Notes: generated from the letters alone by a model not told the origin. DNA of 25,578 nt from an uncultured Amylibacter sp. (GCA_938001995.1 CALLAV010000151.1:1-25578); one strand, 5' to 3'; counted from the first letter of the stretch, positions 14,387 to 22,763 are shown. Numbers and translations: made by a program.

Positions 14387-16783
14387 CTATAATCCAGCCT
14401 CTTGCATTAGGGTCGCTGCCTGAATTGCTGCCACTTTCTCCACCGCTGCGCCTTTGATCGGAACCTTTCCAACCTCCAGCAGCATGGGTGCGGAAAGGGG
14501 CGTCACATGGGGGGCTTTGATGTGATCGATGCGTCCTTCTATGCGTGTCAGCATTTCCTCAATCCGTCCAAAATCCACAAGCCCGCCCATCGCCTCGTCA
14601 CGCGTGATTTGCATGAGCAAGTGGTCGGGGTCGTATTTCAGCAGCGTGTCATACAGGATATCGGATGAAAACGTTGCCTGCCGACCCGTCTTGCGTTTGC
14701 CAGGCAGGTTCTTTTCAATCAGGCCCGCGATGGTCGCCACATTGCGAAAACTCCGTTTCATCACAGCGTTGCCTGCCAGCCAGCCGTCTAGCCCGTTGCG
14801 CAAATCGTCGGGCGACAGCAGGGCGGCAGGGTTGGTCACTTCTTCCAGCCCCCAGATCAAAACCGCATAGTCGGTGGCCACGAACCCGATGGGGTTCAAA
14901 CCAGCCTCTTCCATGCGGCGGGTCAGCAATAAGCCAAGGGTTTGCATCGCGTTTGTTCCTGCAAAACCATAAAAACAGGTATAGGCCGTTGTGTCGCGCC
15001 AATAGCTTTCTACCATCATACGGCCGGGTTTTGGCATGGCTGAAATACGGTTCTGAGTATCCAACCAATCGCGCGTGTGCGCGGGCAATTTTGACCAATC
15101 CCCACCGTTCAATATGTCGATGATACGGGTGGACAGCAGGGTCGAGGTAGCGAATTTTGTGCCCATGAAAGCCGCGATTTTCGGAGCTTTCTTGCCTTTG
15201 GTGACCTGCACTGTCATCTCGCGTAAACCTTCATAGCGCACCACCTGCCCCCCTATCAAAAAGGTGTCACCTTGGGTCAGGGTGGCGGCAAAACTCTCTT
15301 CTATCTCGCCCAAGGGCGCGCCGCCACGCCCGCGCCATTTCACCTTGAGCGTTTCCGTGTCTACAATCGTGCCGATGTTCATGCGAATAGCGCGGGTCGC
15401 ACGGGGATCGCGCAATTGCCAAAGACCCGCCGGATTTTTCAGTAGCCGCTGCCAGCGATCATAGGCTCGCAGCGCATAGCCCCCTGTCGCACAAAAATCG
15501 AGGCAAGCGTCAAATTCGGCGCGGGTAAGGCTGTGGTATGGGCCAGCTTGAATGACTTCGCCGTATAAGATTTCGGCGTCAAATGGCCCTGCGCAGGCGC
15601 GTATCAGGATGTGTTGGCATAACACATCACGTGGGCCTTTGGGGCGGGGTTCGCCGTCAAGATCGTGATCTTTTACGGCTTCCAGCGCGGCCTGAGCCTC
15701 TAGGACTTCGAACCTGTTGGCAGGCACAATCACCGCACGGGACGGTGCGTTATAGCGGTGATTGGATCGTCCGATCCGCTGCACCAGACGTTTTATGTTC
15801 TTGGGCGCGCCCACTTGGATCACCAAATCTACATCGCCCCAATCAATCCCCAAATCGAGCGTGCCTGTACAAACAACGGCACGCAAGCTGCCTGCCACCA
15901 TCGCCGCCTCCACCTTGTCGCGGGCTTCGCGCGACAGTGATCCGTGGTGCAGCGCGATGGGCAGTTGATCATCGTTGGCTTCCCAAATGGCGCGGAAATA
16001 CAGTTCGGCTTGGGCGCGTGTATTGATGAAAATCAGCGTCGTTTTCGCAGTTTTTACCAGCCGTAGAACATCGTCCACGGAATAGGACGCACCGGCGCTC
16101 GCCCATGGCGGCGGGGTGTCTGTGTGCAAGACTTGAATGTCAGGATCGGGGCCCGCGTCCGCCAGGATAATGTCGCAAGAATCGGGATTGCGCGCGAGGA
16201 ATTGAGCCAGCGCGGGTGGGTCCTCGACTGTGGCAGAAAGACCGACGCGGCGCATGTTTGGGGCAAGGGATTGAAGTCTCGAAAGACCAAGCATCAGTTG
16301 GTCTCCCCGTTTGCTTTCGGCGAGGGCGTGGATTTCATCCACTACAACCCTTTGTAAAGACGCGAAAATTCGTGGCGCGTCTTCGTAAGATAACATCACG
16401 GCCAAGGATTCGGGCGTGGTTAGCAAGATATGCGGCGGGTCGGCGCGTTGGCGTTTCTTTTGCGTTGCCGACGTGTCACCCGTGCGATCCTCCACGCGGA
16501 TTGGTAGATCCATTTCTGCGATAGGCGTTTGCAGGTTACGCTTGATATCCGCGGCAAGCGCCTTGAGCGGAGAGACATAGAGCGTGTGCAATCCGTCCGC
16601 GGGATCTTCAAGCAGTTCCGTCAGAGTCGGCAAAAATCCCGCGAGTGTTTTGCCCCCGCCCGTTGGCGCAATCAGCAGGGTCGCAGGATCAGTGCTGCGC
16701 GTTAGCAGATCTTGTTGGTGTGGGTGAATCTGCCAGCCGTTGGATGCGAACCAATCGGCGAATTTTGCGGGGAGTTGCGACAT
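14387..16783 (-). CDS. ligase-associated DNA damage response DEXH-box helicase (Lhr-like)
   Basis: A 798-residue superfamily 2 helicase. The Q-region near HPHQQ and Walker A APTGGGKT (39-46) start the first RecA domain. The DEIH box is at 149-152, and a Ser-Ala-Thr motif III follows. The second domain includes GTLDLGIDWGDVDLVIQVGA and QRIGRSNHR beginning at 335 (motif VI). A long C-terminal region (about 400-798) matches the Lhr-type winged-helix and DUF4145-like core extension in length. These helicases are proposed to unwind 3'-tailed duplexes in DNA repair with a ligase, a nuclease and PdeM. The start is ATG at 16783 without a clear ribosome site. The pdeM gene follows within 40 bases, but no ligase or exonuclease gene is adjacent. 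Confidence 0.93.
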   Translation of the reverse strand: MSQLPAKFADWFASNGWQIHPHQQDLLTRSTDPATLLIAPTGGGKTLAGFLPTLTELLEDPADGLHTLYVSPLKALAADIKRNLQTPIAEMDLPIRVEDRTGDTSATQKKRQRADPPHILLTTPESLAVMLSYEDAPRIFASLQRVVVDEIHALAESKRGDQLMLGLSRLQSLAPNMRRVGLSATVEDPPALAQFLARNPDSCDIILADAGPDPDIQVLHTDTPPPWASAGASYSVDDVLRLVKTAKTTLIFINTRAQAELYFRAIWEANDDQLPIALHHGSLSREARDKVEAAMVAGSLRAVVCTGTLDLGIDWGDVDLVIQVGAPKNIKRLVQRIGRSNHRYNAPSRAVIVPANRFEVLEAQAALEAVKDHDLDGEPRPKGPRDVLCQHILIRACAGPFDAEILYGEVIQAGPYHSLTRAEFDACLDFCATGGYALRAYDRWQRLLKNPAGLWQLRDPRATRAIRMNIGTIVDTETLKVKWRGRGGAPLGEIEESFAATLTQGDTFLIGGQVVRYEGLREMTVQVTKGKKAPKIAAFMGTKFATSTLLSTRIIDILNGGDWSKLPAHTRDWLDTQNRISAMPKPGRMMVESYWRDTTAYTCFYGFAGTNAMQTLGLLLTRRMEEAGLNPIGFVATDYAVLIWGLEEVTNPAALLSPDDLRNGLDGWLAGNAVMKRSFRNVATIAGLIEKNLPGKRKTGRQATFSSDILYDTLLKYDPDHLLMQITRDEAMGGLVDFGRIEEMLTRIEGRIDHIKAPHVTPLSAPMLLEVGKVPIKGAAVEKVAAIQAATLMQEAGL

Positions 16784-16817
16784 ATGTCAGACGTAGCGTG
16801 CGGGGCTAGGGTTGGAA

Positions 16818-16850
16818 AGGGGCCTGCCGCCCCTCTGGGCCGTTGGCCCA
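16818..16850 (-). terminator. two tandem GC-rich hairpins downstream of the dehydrogenase gene
   Basis: On the plus strand, AGGGGC/GCCCCT (16818-16823 and 16829-16834) and TGGGCC/GGCCCA (16836-16841 and 16845-16850) form two adjacent six-base-pair hairpins. Read on the minus strand they lie downstream of the dehydrogenase gene, and the last one is followed by TTTCC. Together they plausibly end that transcript before the helicase gene. Confidence 0.6.
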
Positions 16851-16860
16851 TTCACCCGCA

Positions 16861-16882
16861 AGTATTTTGGCAGAGAAGAAGG
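16861..16882 (+). repeat. AGTATTTTGG-type short repeat, copy 2
   Basis: AAGTATTTTGGCAGAGAAG follows the two tandem hairpins before the dehydrogenase gene end. It matches the pattern at 4946-4967 with an extra T and a few changes. As with copy 1, it lies just after a GC-rich hairpin. Confidence 0.4.
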
Positions 16883-16903
16883 CTCAGCGTGGTTAATGGG
16901 ATG

Positions 16904-17710
16904 TTAAGGGCGGGGTTTGAGGTTAGCGATTGCATGGGCGATCAGGTTTGGGAGGTCTGTATTTGCATCGTCAGGGGCCGCGTCGAGTGCGCTTTCGACA
17001 TCCTTTTTGAGTATGCCGATGGTGTTGTCCTTTGAATACCCGTCACGGGCAAATTCAATGTCATTGAATCCGCTGGCAAACCAGTTTTGCCCAGATGACG
17101 TGTGGACAAGGGCAAGGAGCTGTTTTTCGTCAATGTTGGCGGCATCGGCCCAATCCAAAATCAGCCGCGTCATCGCAGTATTGCTAGCGGCGAGCAGGTT
17201 GTTGAGGACTTTGGCTGCCATGCCCGTACCTGTGTCGCCCATATGGTGAAAGTGTTTTCCCATTGCACGCAGCAGGGGCATCAGATGCGTAATGTCTGTT
17301 TCAGACCCCCCAAGCATGAACGAAAGCCGCGCTTCAACCGCTGCGATTTGAGCGCCAGACATAGGTGCGTCGACCAAGGCGCAGGGCAAGCGCGGCTTGA
17401 GGTCATGGATGTAGCGCGGTGAAAGTGTAGAGCTGATTACCACATGGGACAGGTTCGGTAGGTGGGCCAGCAGGTTTTGCGCACCAAAAAGCAGGTCTTC
17501 GGTTTGCGGTATGTCGCGCACGACTGAAATGAGTGTCGTGGTGTTCTGCGGAATTTGCGCGGGGCTGTTTGTTATGTTCGCACCCGGTGGATAGCTTTCG
17601 GGTGCGCGGATATCAAAACCTGTCGCGCAAAGACCGGCGGCGCGAAGTGCGGCCAACATAGGTTCCCCCATGCGGCCACATCCTGCCACCAGCGTGTTAG
17701 TGTTCGACAA
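16904..17710 (-). CDS. NAD(P)-dependent beta-hydroxyacid dehydrogenase (3-hydroxyisobutyrate dehydrogenase-like)
   Basis: A protein of about 268 residues in the 6PGDH/3-hydroxyisobutyrate dehydrogenase family. A Rossmann motif GCGRMG (10-15) opens the NAD(P)-binding domain. DAPMSGAQIAAVEARLSFML is the substrate-binding segment. GMAAKVLNNLL places the catalytic lysine at Lys167, with the conserved Asn pair after it. Family members oxidise 3-hydroxyacids such as 3-hydroxyisobutyrate, tartronate semialdehyde or related compounds; the substrate here cannot be fixed. No ATG start exists before the Rossmann motif. TTG at 17710 has a GGA five bases upstream; TTG at 17722 or 17725 are alternatives. 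Any of them overlaps the end of the AAA+ ATPase gene, so the two are probably translated together. Confidence 0.8.
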   Translation of the reverse strand: MSNTNTLVAGCGRMGEPMLAALRAAGLCATGFDIRAPESYPPGANITNSPAQIPQNTTTLISVVRDIPQTEDLLFGAQNLLAHLPNLSHVVISSTLSPRYIHDLKPRLPCALVDAPMSGAQIAAVEARLSFMLGGSETDITHLMPLLRAMGKHFHHMGDTGTGMAAKVLNNLLAASNTAMTRLILDWADAANIDEKQLLALVHTSSGQNWFASGFNDIEFARDGYSKDNTIGILKKDVESALDAAPDDANTDLPNLIAHAIANLKPRP

Positions 17711-18995
17711 CGGATTCCGCAACAAAGAGGTTGGCCCACGCGCGTTCGACCAGATCGATTTCCATCTTGTGCGGGCGGTCTTCGTAATCGCAGATGGATT
17801 TCATCTGTGTCACTAGGAACGGCGCATGATAGGCGGCATAGGTGTTATCCACTTGTGGATAAAGCTTTGAAAACAGGTGGATAAGGACTTTTTCGTCCAA
17901 CGGCATTTTCATTGCTTTGGCCACGAGGGCGTAGATTTGGATCATCTCGTCCCGTGTCGGACGGTCAATCAGAACCTTGTAGTAAATCCGCCGCAGCGCC
18001 GCGCCATCAAAGATTTCAGCGGGATGGAAGTTGGTTGAGAAGATCACTAGCGTGTCAAACGGCACGAGGAATTTTTCACCAGACTGCAGGGACAAAATAT
18101 CATCGCCACCTTCCATAGGAACAATCCAACGGTTGATGAGCGCCTGAGGAGGTTCAGCCTGACGACCAAGGTCATCGACGATGAACACGCCACCCGTCGC
18201 CTTTAACTGCAAGGGGGCCTGATAGGTTTTTGAGTTTTGGTTGTAGTTCAATTCCAACATCGAAAGCGTCAATTCACCACCGGTAATGACCGACGGGCGT
18301 TTGCACAGCACATAACGGTTGTCGAATTGCAAACCTGTGCGGCGCAGAGAGTTCGGGTCAGAGGAGCTTTCTTGCCCTTCACCGTGCACGATGGGATCAT
18401 AAACCGAGATCACCTGACCCGAATATTCGAGCACTTTTGGCACAAAAATCTTATCCCCCAGCGCATCGCGAATACCGTTTGAGATAGACGATTTCCCATT
18501 CCCCGGAGGACCGTACATCAGGATGGATTTACCGGAGTTCACCGCAGGTCCAAGCTGGCTGAGCAAGCCGTCAGGAATAATCAAATGGCCCATGGATCCT
18601 TCTAATGCGGATTGGGTGATACCCACATCGGCCACGGATTGCAGCTTGACCTGCTCTTTATAGTCGTCGAGCGGGATCGGCAAAGCGCCGAAATATTCGG
18701 ACTGCGCAAGTGCGTCCAGAGCACGGGATTTGCCAGCTTCGGTCAACTGATACCGCAGTTCTGTGCCGTCACGCCCTGCTACTTCGATCAGGTTTTGCAC
18801 GCGAGCAAATTCGATAATCTCTAGCGCGATGGGACTGGAACAACATAGGTTCTCTTCCACCTCGCTAGGCAAAGAAACGTTTTTACGAAACATCGTTTTA
18901 ATCAAGATGTCCCGCGCAAATACCGGGTTAAGCCCTGTCGCTGCGACCGTCATCGGAATCGCTGGAAGGTGCGGGATTCTCGCCTGCATGTTCAT
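17697..18995 (-). CDS. AAA+ ATPase with winged-helix-like N-terminus, next to the Tad locus
   Basis: A 432-residue cytoplasmic AAA+ ATPase. Residues about 20-110 look like a winged-helix fold, with repeated short helices and a QLTEAGKSRA-type wing and helix. The ATPase core has Walker A GPPGNGKS (162-169) and Walker B VFIVDD, with Asp274 and Asp275 in place of the usual Asp-Glu. A sensor-1-like segment FSTNFHP and the Arg pair in AALRRIYY follow. Similar proteins are known beside Flp pilus genes in several bacteria, but I know of no defined function. The ATG at 18995 is followed by another at 18989; GGTGA lies about five bases before the first. The gene diverges from the GT-C-like membrane protein and overlaps the dehydrogenase downstream. 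Confidence 0.85.
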   Translation of the reverse strand: MNMQARIPHLPAIPMTVAATGLNPVFARDILIKTMFRKNVSLPSEVEENLCCSSPIALEIIEFARVQNLIEVAGRDGTELRYQLTEAGKSRALDALAQSEYFGALPIPLDDYKEQVKLQSVADVGITQSALEGSMGHLIIPDGLLSQLGPAVNSGKSILMYGPPGNGKSSISNGIRDALGDKIFVPKVLEYSGQVISVYDPIVHGEGQESSSDPNSLRRTGLQFDNRYVLCKRPSVITGGELTLSMLELNYNQNSKTYQAPLQLKATGGVFIVDDLGRQAEPPQALINRWIVPMEGGDDILSLQSGEKFLVPFDTLVIFSTNFHPAEIFDGAALRRIYYKVLIDRPTRDEMIQIYALVAKAMKMPLDEKVLIHLFSKLYPQVDNTYAAYHAPFLVTQMKSICDYEDRPHKMEIDLVERAWANLFVAESVVEH

Positions 18996-19129
18996 GTTGT
19001 CACCACTGCTCTTTTTTCTTTGATATTACGCATTTTCTGACCTTTTCCCTAACAAAAACCTGATTAAATTTTGCGGATTAGTGCGTATTCATTTAGCTTG
19101 TCGGAAAATAACAACAGCAGGTGGCAAAA

Positions 19130-20734
19130 GTGCGGCAAATTTTTGGCTTTTGGTATGCACTCTTCCTTTTATTCAGTTTGAGCCTTTTGGCTCTCGGGCG
19201 CAGCAATGATGGTTCGGTGCTGTTCCTCAGTTTTGATGGCGATGCCATCCACATGGCGCAGATTGTTTTGCGAATGGCCGATGGGCAAGTTCCGCACCAA
19301 GATTTCGTTACACCGCTTGGGGTAATGGCGTTTTTGCCGATTGTTTGGCTGGTTCAGGCCGGTGTTGGCATCGGCACGGCGTTTGCCTATGCCCCGATTT
19401 TGATGGGGTTGTTTTTGGCGCCGATGGTCTATTGGGTGGGGCTGACGCGCTTGGCCCCAAGCGGTGCAATTGCCTTTGCTGCCTTGGTGTTTGTCAGTCT
19501 GCTTAGCTTTGTGCACGGCGGGACCGAAGCGACGGTTGCGGCGTCCATGTACTATAACAACTGGTGTTGGGCCGTTGCTGCGATTGTTGTGGTTTTGGCG
19601 GTCCTGCCCAGTACCCGACCCGAGCAGGGTATTCGCATGGCGGAACCTTTGATCCTAGGTGTTTGCATGGCGTTTCTTGTTCTGACCAAAGCGACCTTTG
19701 CAGTGTTCTTATTGCCCGCGATTGTCTGTGCGTTGCTGGTATCAAAACAGATGCAGTTGCTGGTGAAGGGGATTGGAATTGCCGCAATTTTCTTGGTCAT
19801 TTTTACGCTGCCTTATGGCGTTTTTTCTTACTGGCAGGGATATGTCCAAGACTTGTTGTACGTGTCCCAATCGGCGGCGCGGGCGAAACCTGGGGATGCT
19901 TTGGCCGTGATGGTGCTGCGCCCTGATCAAATTGTTGGTGTGCTGGCGTTGATTGCAGGGTTCGTTTTGTTGCGTCAGGCACGAATGACGGCGGAATCGC
20001 TGGTGTTTTTGCTTTTGGGTGCGGGTTGGATTTTGGTCAGTCACCAGAACTGGCAGAATGATCCGCTTTGGCTGGGGGTTGCTGGGTTGATCCTAATCGG
20101 GATGAGCCGTGATGTCCTGATCTACAACCGCTATGGCTGGCCCGTTCAGACGGCGATGCGGATTGTTGCGGCCGCGTTTTTTGTGGCAGCTGCACCGCTG
20201 TGGATGACGCAGGCGCAGTCGTTGCTGGTCCACACCAGTTTAAAACACGCGACATTTTCGCCAGCTTTGTCCGACCCAAGACACGCAGATTTACAGTTTC
20301 GCGGTGTGACAGGCGGGCCGTATTCGGCCACGATCCCGCATCCTGCACTTGCGGGGAAGGTGATTGAACCGACGGTCTTTGCGGGTGTTACGATGCCTGT
20401 TTGTCAAAAATCGAACGGTCTGGTTGCGGAATTGGTGCAAACTGGTGCGGCGCTTGACGGGTTTGTGCAAACCAATGGCGCGCAGGTTTTATATGCAGAT
20501 TGGGTGAACGGGCTGTGGCTGTTTTCCAAAACCGAGCCGCTGCAAGGGGGCGCGCCTTGGTACTATGGCGGCACAACGGGGTTCGAAAATGCACAGTTTT
20601 TGGTGGTTCCAAAATGCCCAATGGGTCAGGCGGTGCGCGGCATGATCCTGAACGCGATTGAAGCGGACGGTTCGCTGAGCGCTGTTTTGCTGGAAGAAGC
20701 GCCGCTGTTCTATCTGTACAAGATGGGCGGCTAA
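19130..20734 (+). CDS. large polytopic membrane protein resembling GT-C glycosyltransferases
   Basis: A membrane protein of about 534 residues. Around ten or more hydrophobic segments fill residues 1-370, and a hydrophilic domain follows (about 380-534), probably outside the membrane. Near the N-terminus, DGQVPHQDFVTPLG recalls the G-x-P-x-x-D-F loop of GT-C (PMT-like) glycosyltransferases, which use lipid-linked sugars. This resemblance is suggestive only. The GTG at 19130 has AGGTGG five bases upstream; GTG at 19121 is an alternative that adds three residues. The gene faces away from the AAA+ ATPase and converges on the prepilin peptidase of the Tad operon. No other glycan genes are visible nearby, so the substrate is unknown. 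Confidence 0.7.
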   Translation: MRQIFGFWYALFLLFSLSLLALGRSNDGSVLFLSFDGDAIHMAQIVLRMADGQVPHQDFVTPLGVMAFLPIVWLVQAGVGIGTAFAYAPILMGLFLAPMVYWVGLTRLAPSGAIAFAALVFVSLLSFVHGGTEATVAASMYYNNWCWAVAAIVVVLAVLPSTRPEQGIRMAEPLILGVCMAFLVLTKATFAVFLLPAIVCALLVSKQMQLLVKGIGIAAIFLVIFTLPYGVFSYWQGYVQDLLYVSQSAARAKPGDALAVMVLRPDQIVGVLALIAGFVLLRQARMTAESLVFLLLGAGWILVSHQNWQNDPLWLGVAGLILIGMSRDVLIYNRYGWPVQTAMRIVAAAFFVAAAPLWMTQAQSLLVHTSLKHATFSPALSDPRHADLQFRGVTGGPYSATIPHPALAGKVIEPTVFAGVTMPVCQKSNGLVAELVQTGAALDGFVQTNGAQVLYADWVNGLWLFSKTEPLQGGAPWYYGGTTGFENAQFLVVPKCPMGQAVRGMILNAIEADGSLSAVLLEEAPLFYLYKMGG

Positions 20735-20736
20735 GA

Positions 20737-20759
20737 CGTCTGGCCGAAGTGGCCAGACG
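20737..20759. terminator. hairpin between convergent genes
   Basis: CGTCTGGCC (20737-20745) and GGCCAGACG (20751-20759) form a perfect nine-base-pair stem with a five-base loop. It lies three bases after the stop of the plus-strand membrane-protein gene and six bases past the end of tadV. It probably works as a bidirectional terminator, although neither side has a long T-run. Confidence 0.7.
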
Positions 20760-20765
20760 AAGGGG

Positions 20766-21254
20766 TTACCCCATTTGGGCGGACATCGCCAAGTAGATCA
20801 GCAAAGCGGATGATAGGGTCAAACCGTAAGGGAACTTCTTAGACACTTGCCAAGATTTCCAACCTGCCAGATGCGGTTGCAGCGGTGCAATTGCACCCAC
20901 ACCGCGATGAAGAACCACTGTGATCAAGGCCATAGCAGCCAATAACATAAGGAACTTTGTCGCGTCTTGCATTGCAATATAGGGGGCCATTGCGCCGATG
21001 AATTTACTGTCCCCGCCGCCCATATAGCCAAAGTTATTGAGCAAGAACCCAACCACCAGCATCAGGGCGCCCTGGGCAATACGCAGCGCATAAATATCCA
21101 GCGGAAAGATCATCAGACCAACCACGGCGAACGCCAAAAACAAACCAATGTTGGTTTTGTTATAGATTTTCATGTGACGCAGGTCTGTCAACGCCGCCCA
21201 GATACAAAAGGGCAGGGCGGTCAGAAACAGGATCAGTGGGGCGCTTAGAACCAT
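20766..21254 (-). CDS. tadV: prepilin peptidase TadV/CpaA
   Basis: A 162-residue type IV prepilin peptidase of the A24 family, the short form without the N-methylation domain, as expected for TadV/CpaA. The two catalytic aspartates are visible: Asp24 in ALTDLRHMKIYNK and Asp82 in MGGGDSKF. Four to six membrane segments cover most of the protein. It cleaves the leader of Flp pilins at the inner membrane. The ATG at 21254 lies three bases after the stop of the TadD-like gene without its own ribosome site, which points to translational coupling. Being last in the operon rather than beside the pilin gene is a variant order for Tad loci. Confidence 0.92.
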   Translation of the reverse strand: MVLSAPLILFLTALPFCIWAALTDLRHMKIYNKTNIGLFLAFAVVGLMIFPLDIYALRIAQGALMLVVGFLLNNFGYMGGGDSKFIGAMAPYIAMQDATKFLMLLAAMALITVVLHRGVGAIAPLQPHLAGWKSWQVSKKFPYGLTLSSALLIYLAMSAQMG

Positions 21255-21257
21255 GGT

Positions 21258-22115
21258 TTAGCTTTTCACAGTTGTGTTCAGCGCCTCTAGGCTGCGAACC
21301 GCTTCTTCAAAGTGACGCGGATGTGTGTCCACGGCGTCTTGCAGTAATCCACGGCCCACATCGATATCGCCCTGTTTCACAGCGGACAAACCAGACGTGT
21401 ACATCAGCTGTGCTTTTTCCTCTTCCGTCATCGGAATGACGGGCAGCGCATAGTTTTTCTGCGCGGCGCGGGCCAGAACAAGATTGTTTTTGGCGGTGAA
21501 CAGTTTGCGGTCGTATGTGATCGCCTCAATAAACAGCTTTTCCGCGCCTTTGTAATCACCACGGGCCATTTTGGAGTAGCCCCAGTTGTTCATCACATTT
21601 GACGGTTGCGTGGTCAAACCTGCTGCGATTTCATAAAAGCTGTCGGCTTTTTTCCACTTTTTCTGGCTGTCCGCGATCATCGCTTCCAAACGGTAGCGTT
21701 GATAGGTTTCAACAGTAGGCGGCACTTTGTTCAGCTCCGCGCTTGCACCTTTCCAGTCATTGGTGCGGATCTTGGCGTCGGCCAGATCAATACGATCTTG
21801 GTCAGTGCTGCCCTTCATCTTAACCAGTTTTTCAAATACTGGCACCGCTTCGGTCGGGCGTTTTGCGCGTACAAGCGATTTGCCAAGGCCACGGCGGAAT
21901 TCGATGCGTTTTGGATCCTTAAGGAGCGAGCCGCGGAAGTATTCAACCGCCTCGTTCGGATCAGCAACTGTTAACATGATGTCGTTAAGGTCTGTCGCAT
22001 CTACAACGCTGGTTGGATCAAGATCCTTTGCTTTGGATGCGTCGCCTTTTTCAGCACACGCGCCAAGGGCCAGTAAGCCAGCCATTGCGAGTGCGCCCAT
22101 AATTGGTTTGCCCAT
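21258..22115 (-). CDS. tadD: TPR lipoprotein TadD-like
   Basis: A 285-residue protein with a lipoprotein signal ending in the lipobox LGAC (Cys20). The mature part is built of tetratricopeptide-like repeats, for example PNEAVEYFRGSLLKDPKRI, PTEAVPVFEKLV and DYKGAEKLFIEAITYD. This matches TadD, a TPR lipoprotein needed for Flp pilus assembly, which is thought to help place the secretin in the outer membrane. The length is normal. The ATG at 22115 has AGGA about 10 bases upstream. It lies between a second TPR lipoprotein gene and the prepilin peptidase, all on the same strand. Confidence 0.85.
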   Translation of the reverse strand: MGKPIMGALAMAGLLALGACAEKGDASKAKDLDPTSVVDATDLNDIMLTVADPNEAVEYFRGSLLKDPKRIEFRRGLGKSLVRAKRPTEAVPVFEKLVKMKGSTDQDRIDLADAKIRTNDWKGASAELNKVPPTVETYQRYRLEAMIADSQKKWKKADSFYEIAAGLTTQPSNVMNNWGYSKMARGDYKGAEKLFIEAITYDRKLFTAKNNLVLARAAQKNYALPVIPMTEEEKAQLMYTSGLSAVKQGDIDVGRGLLQDAVDTHPRHFEEAVRSLEALNTTVKS

Positions 22116-22139
22116 GGGTCTATTCCTGTACTGCTCTCA

Positions 22140-22763
22140 TCATCCGGAGTTTGGTGTCGACAAAAGCAAATACTTGCCGTTGCCGCGCCTCACCAACTCG
22201 AATTTGTTGTTTTCATTAGGGTTAGTGTACCCTTCTTTCTCTACAATAGCGATTGTTTTGGTCAAATTCTGCTTAATTTGATCAGAATTGCCATTATCCA
22301 ACCCATATGCGAGCTGAAAGACACGCTTTGCCTCTTGGTAGTTACCCTCTGTTTGTAACAAAACGCCTAAGTTGTTCCAGGCGGGCACAAATTCGGGGTC
22401 TTTCTTTACTGCAATTTGCAGCAATTCTTTTGCATGACTAAGCCGACCAAGCCGTAAATTGGCGGACCCTAGTGCGCTAAGCACGTCGGCGTTCAGGCCA
22501 AGTTCGCTCGCAGCGCGGGTATATGCTTTTAGGGCAAGGTCGTATTCACCTGCCGCCATCAAGCGGTGACCGACAATCAACCCGTCAATGCTTTCTTCGT
22601 TTTTGTTCAGCCCGACAGGGGCGTCCACGATTGTAGTCGTGTCCGTTGTTGCGCGTGTTGTCACGGTTGTGCTGTTGGAGCATGCCGTGATTGTAGCAAG
22701 AGTTAAGACCGCCAGCGCGGCCTTAGTTTTATCTGCCTTGAACCATGTGAATGTAGATATCAA
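22140..22763 (-). CDS. second TPR lipoprotein in the Tad operon
   Basis: A 207-residue protein with a signal sequence ending in TITAC, so Cys28 is a likely lipidation site. Two or three TPR-like helical repeats follow, including AAGEYDLALKAYTRAASELG, LSHAKELLQIAVKKDPEFV and NYQEAKRVFQLAYGLDNG. Together with its neighbour it makes a tandem pair of TPR lipoproteins, both probably at the outer membrane. Many Tad loci have such a pair. The only usable start is TTG at 22763, inside the last 35 bases of tadC, so translation may depend on tadC. The role in pilus assembly is inferred from position. Confidence 0.8.
   Translation of the reverse strand: MISTFTWFKADKTKAALAVLTLATITACSNSTTVTTRATTDTTTIVDAPVGLNKNEESIDGLIVGHRLMAAGEYDLALKAYTRAASELGLNADVLSALGSANLRLGRLSHAKELLQIAVKKDPEFVPAWNNLGVLLQTEGNYQEAKRVFQLAYGLDNGNSDQIKQNLTKTIAIVEKEGYTNPNENNKFELVRRGNGKYLLLSTPNSG

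Noticed and set aside
18996..19129. Operator in the divergent ATPase / membrane-protein gap (TACGCA ... TGCGTA)
   Set aside because: The half-sites are only six bases and about 50 bases apart, which is expected by chance in an AT-rich gap. The gap surely holds promoters, but I could not place them.
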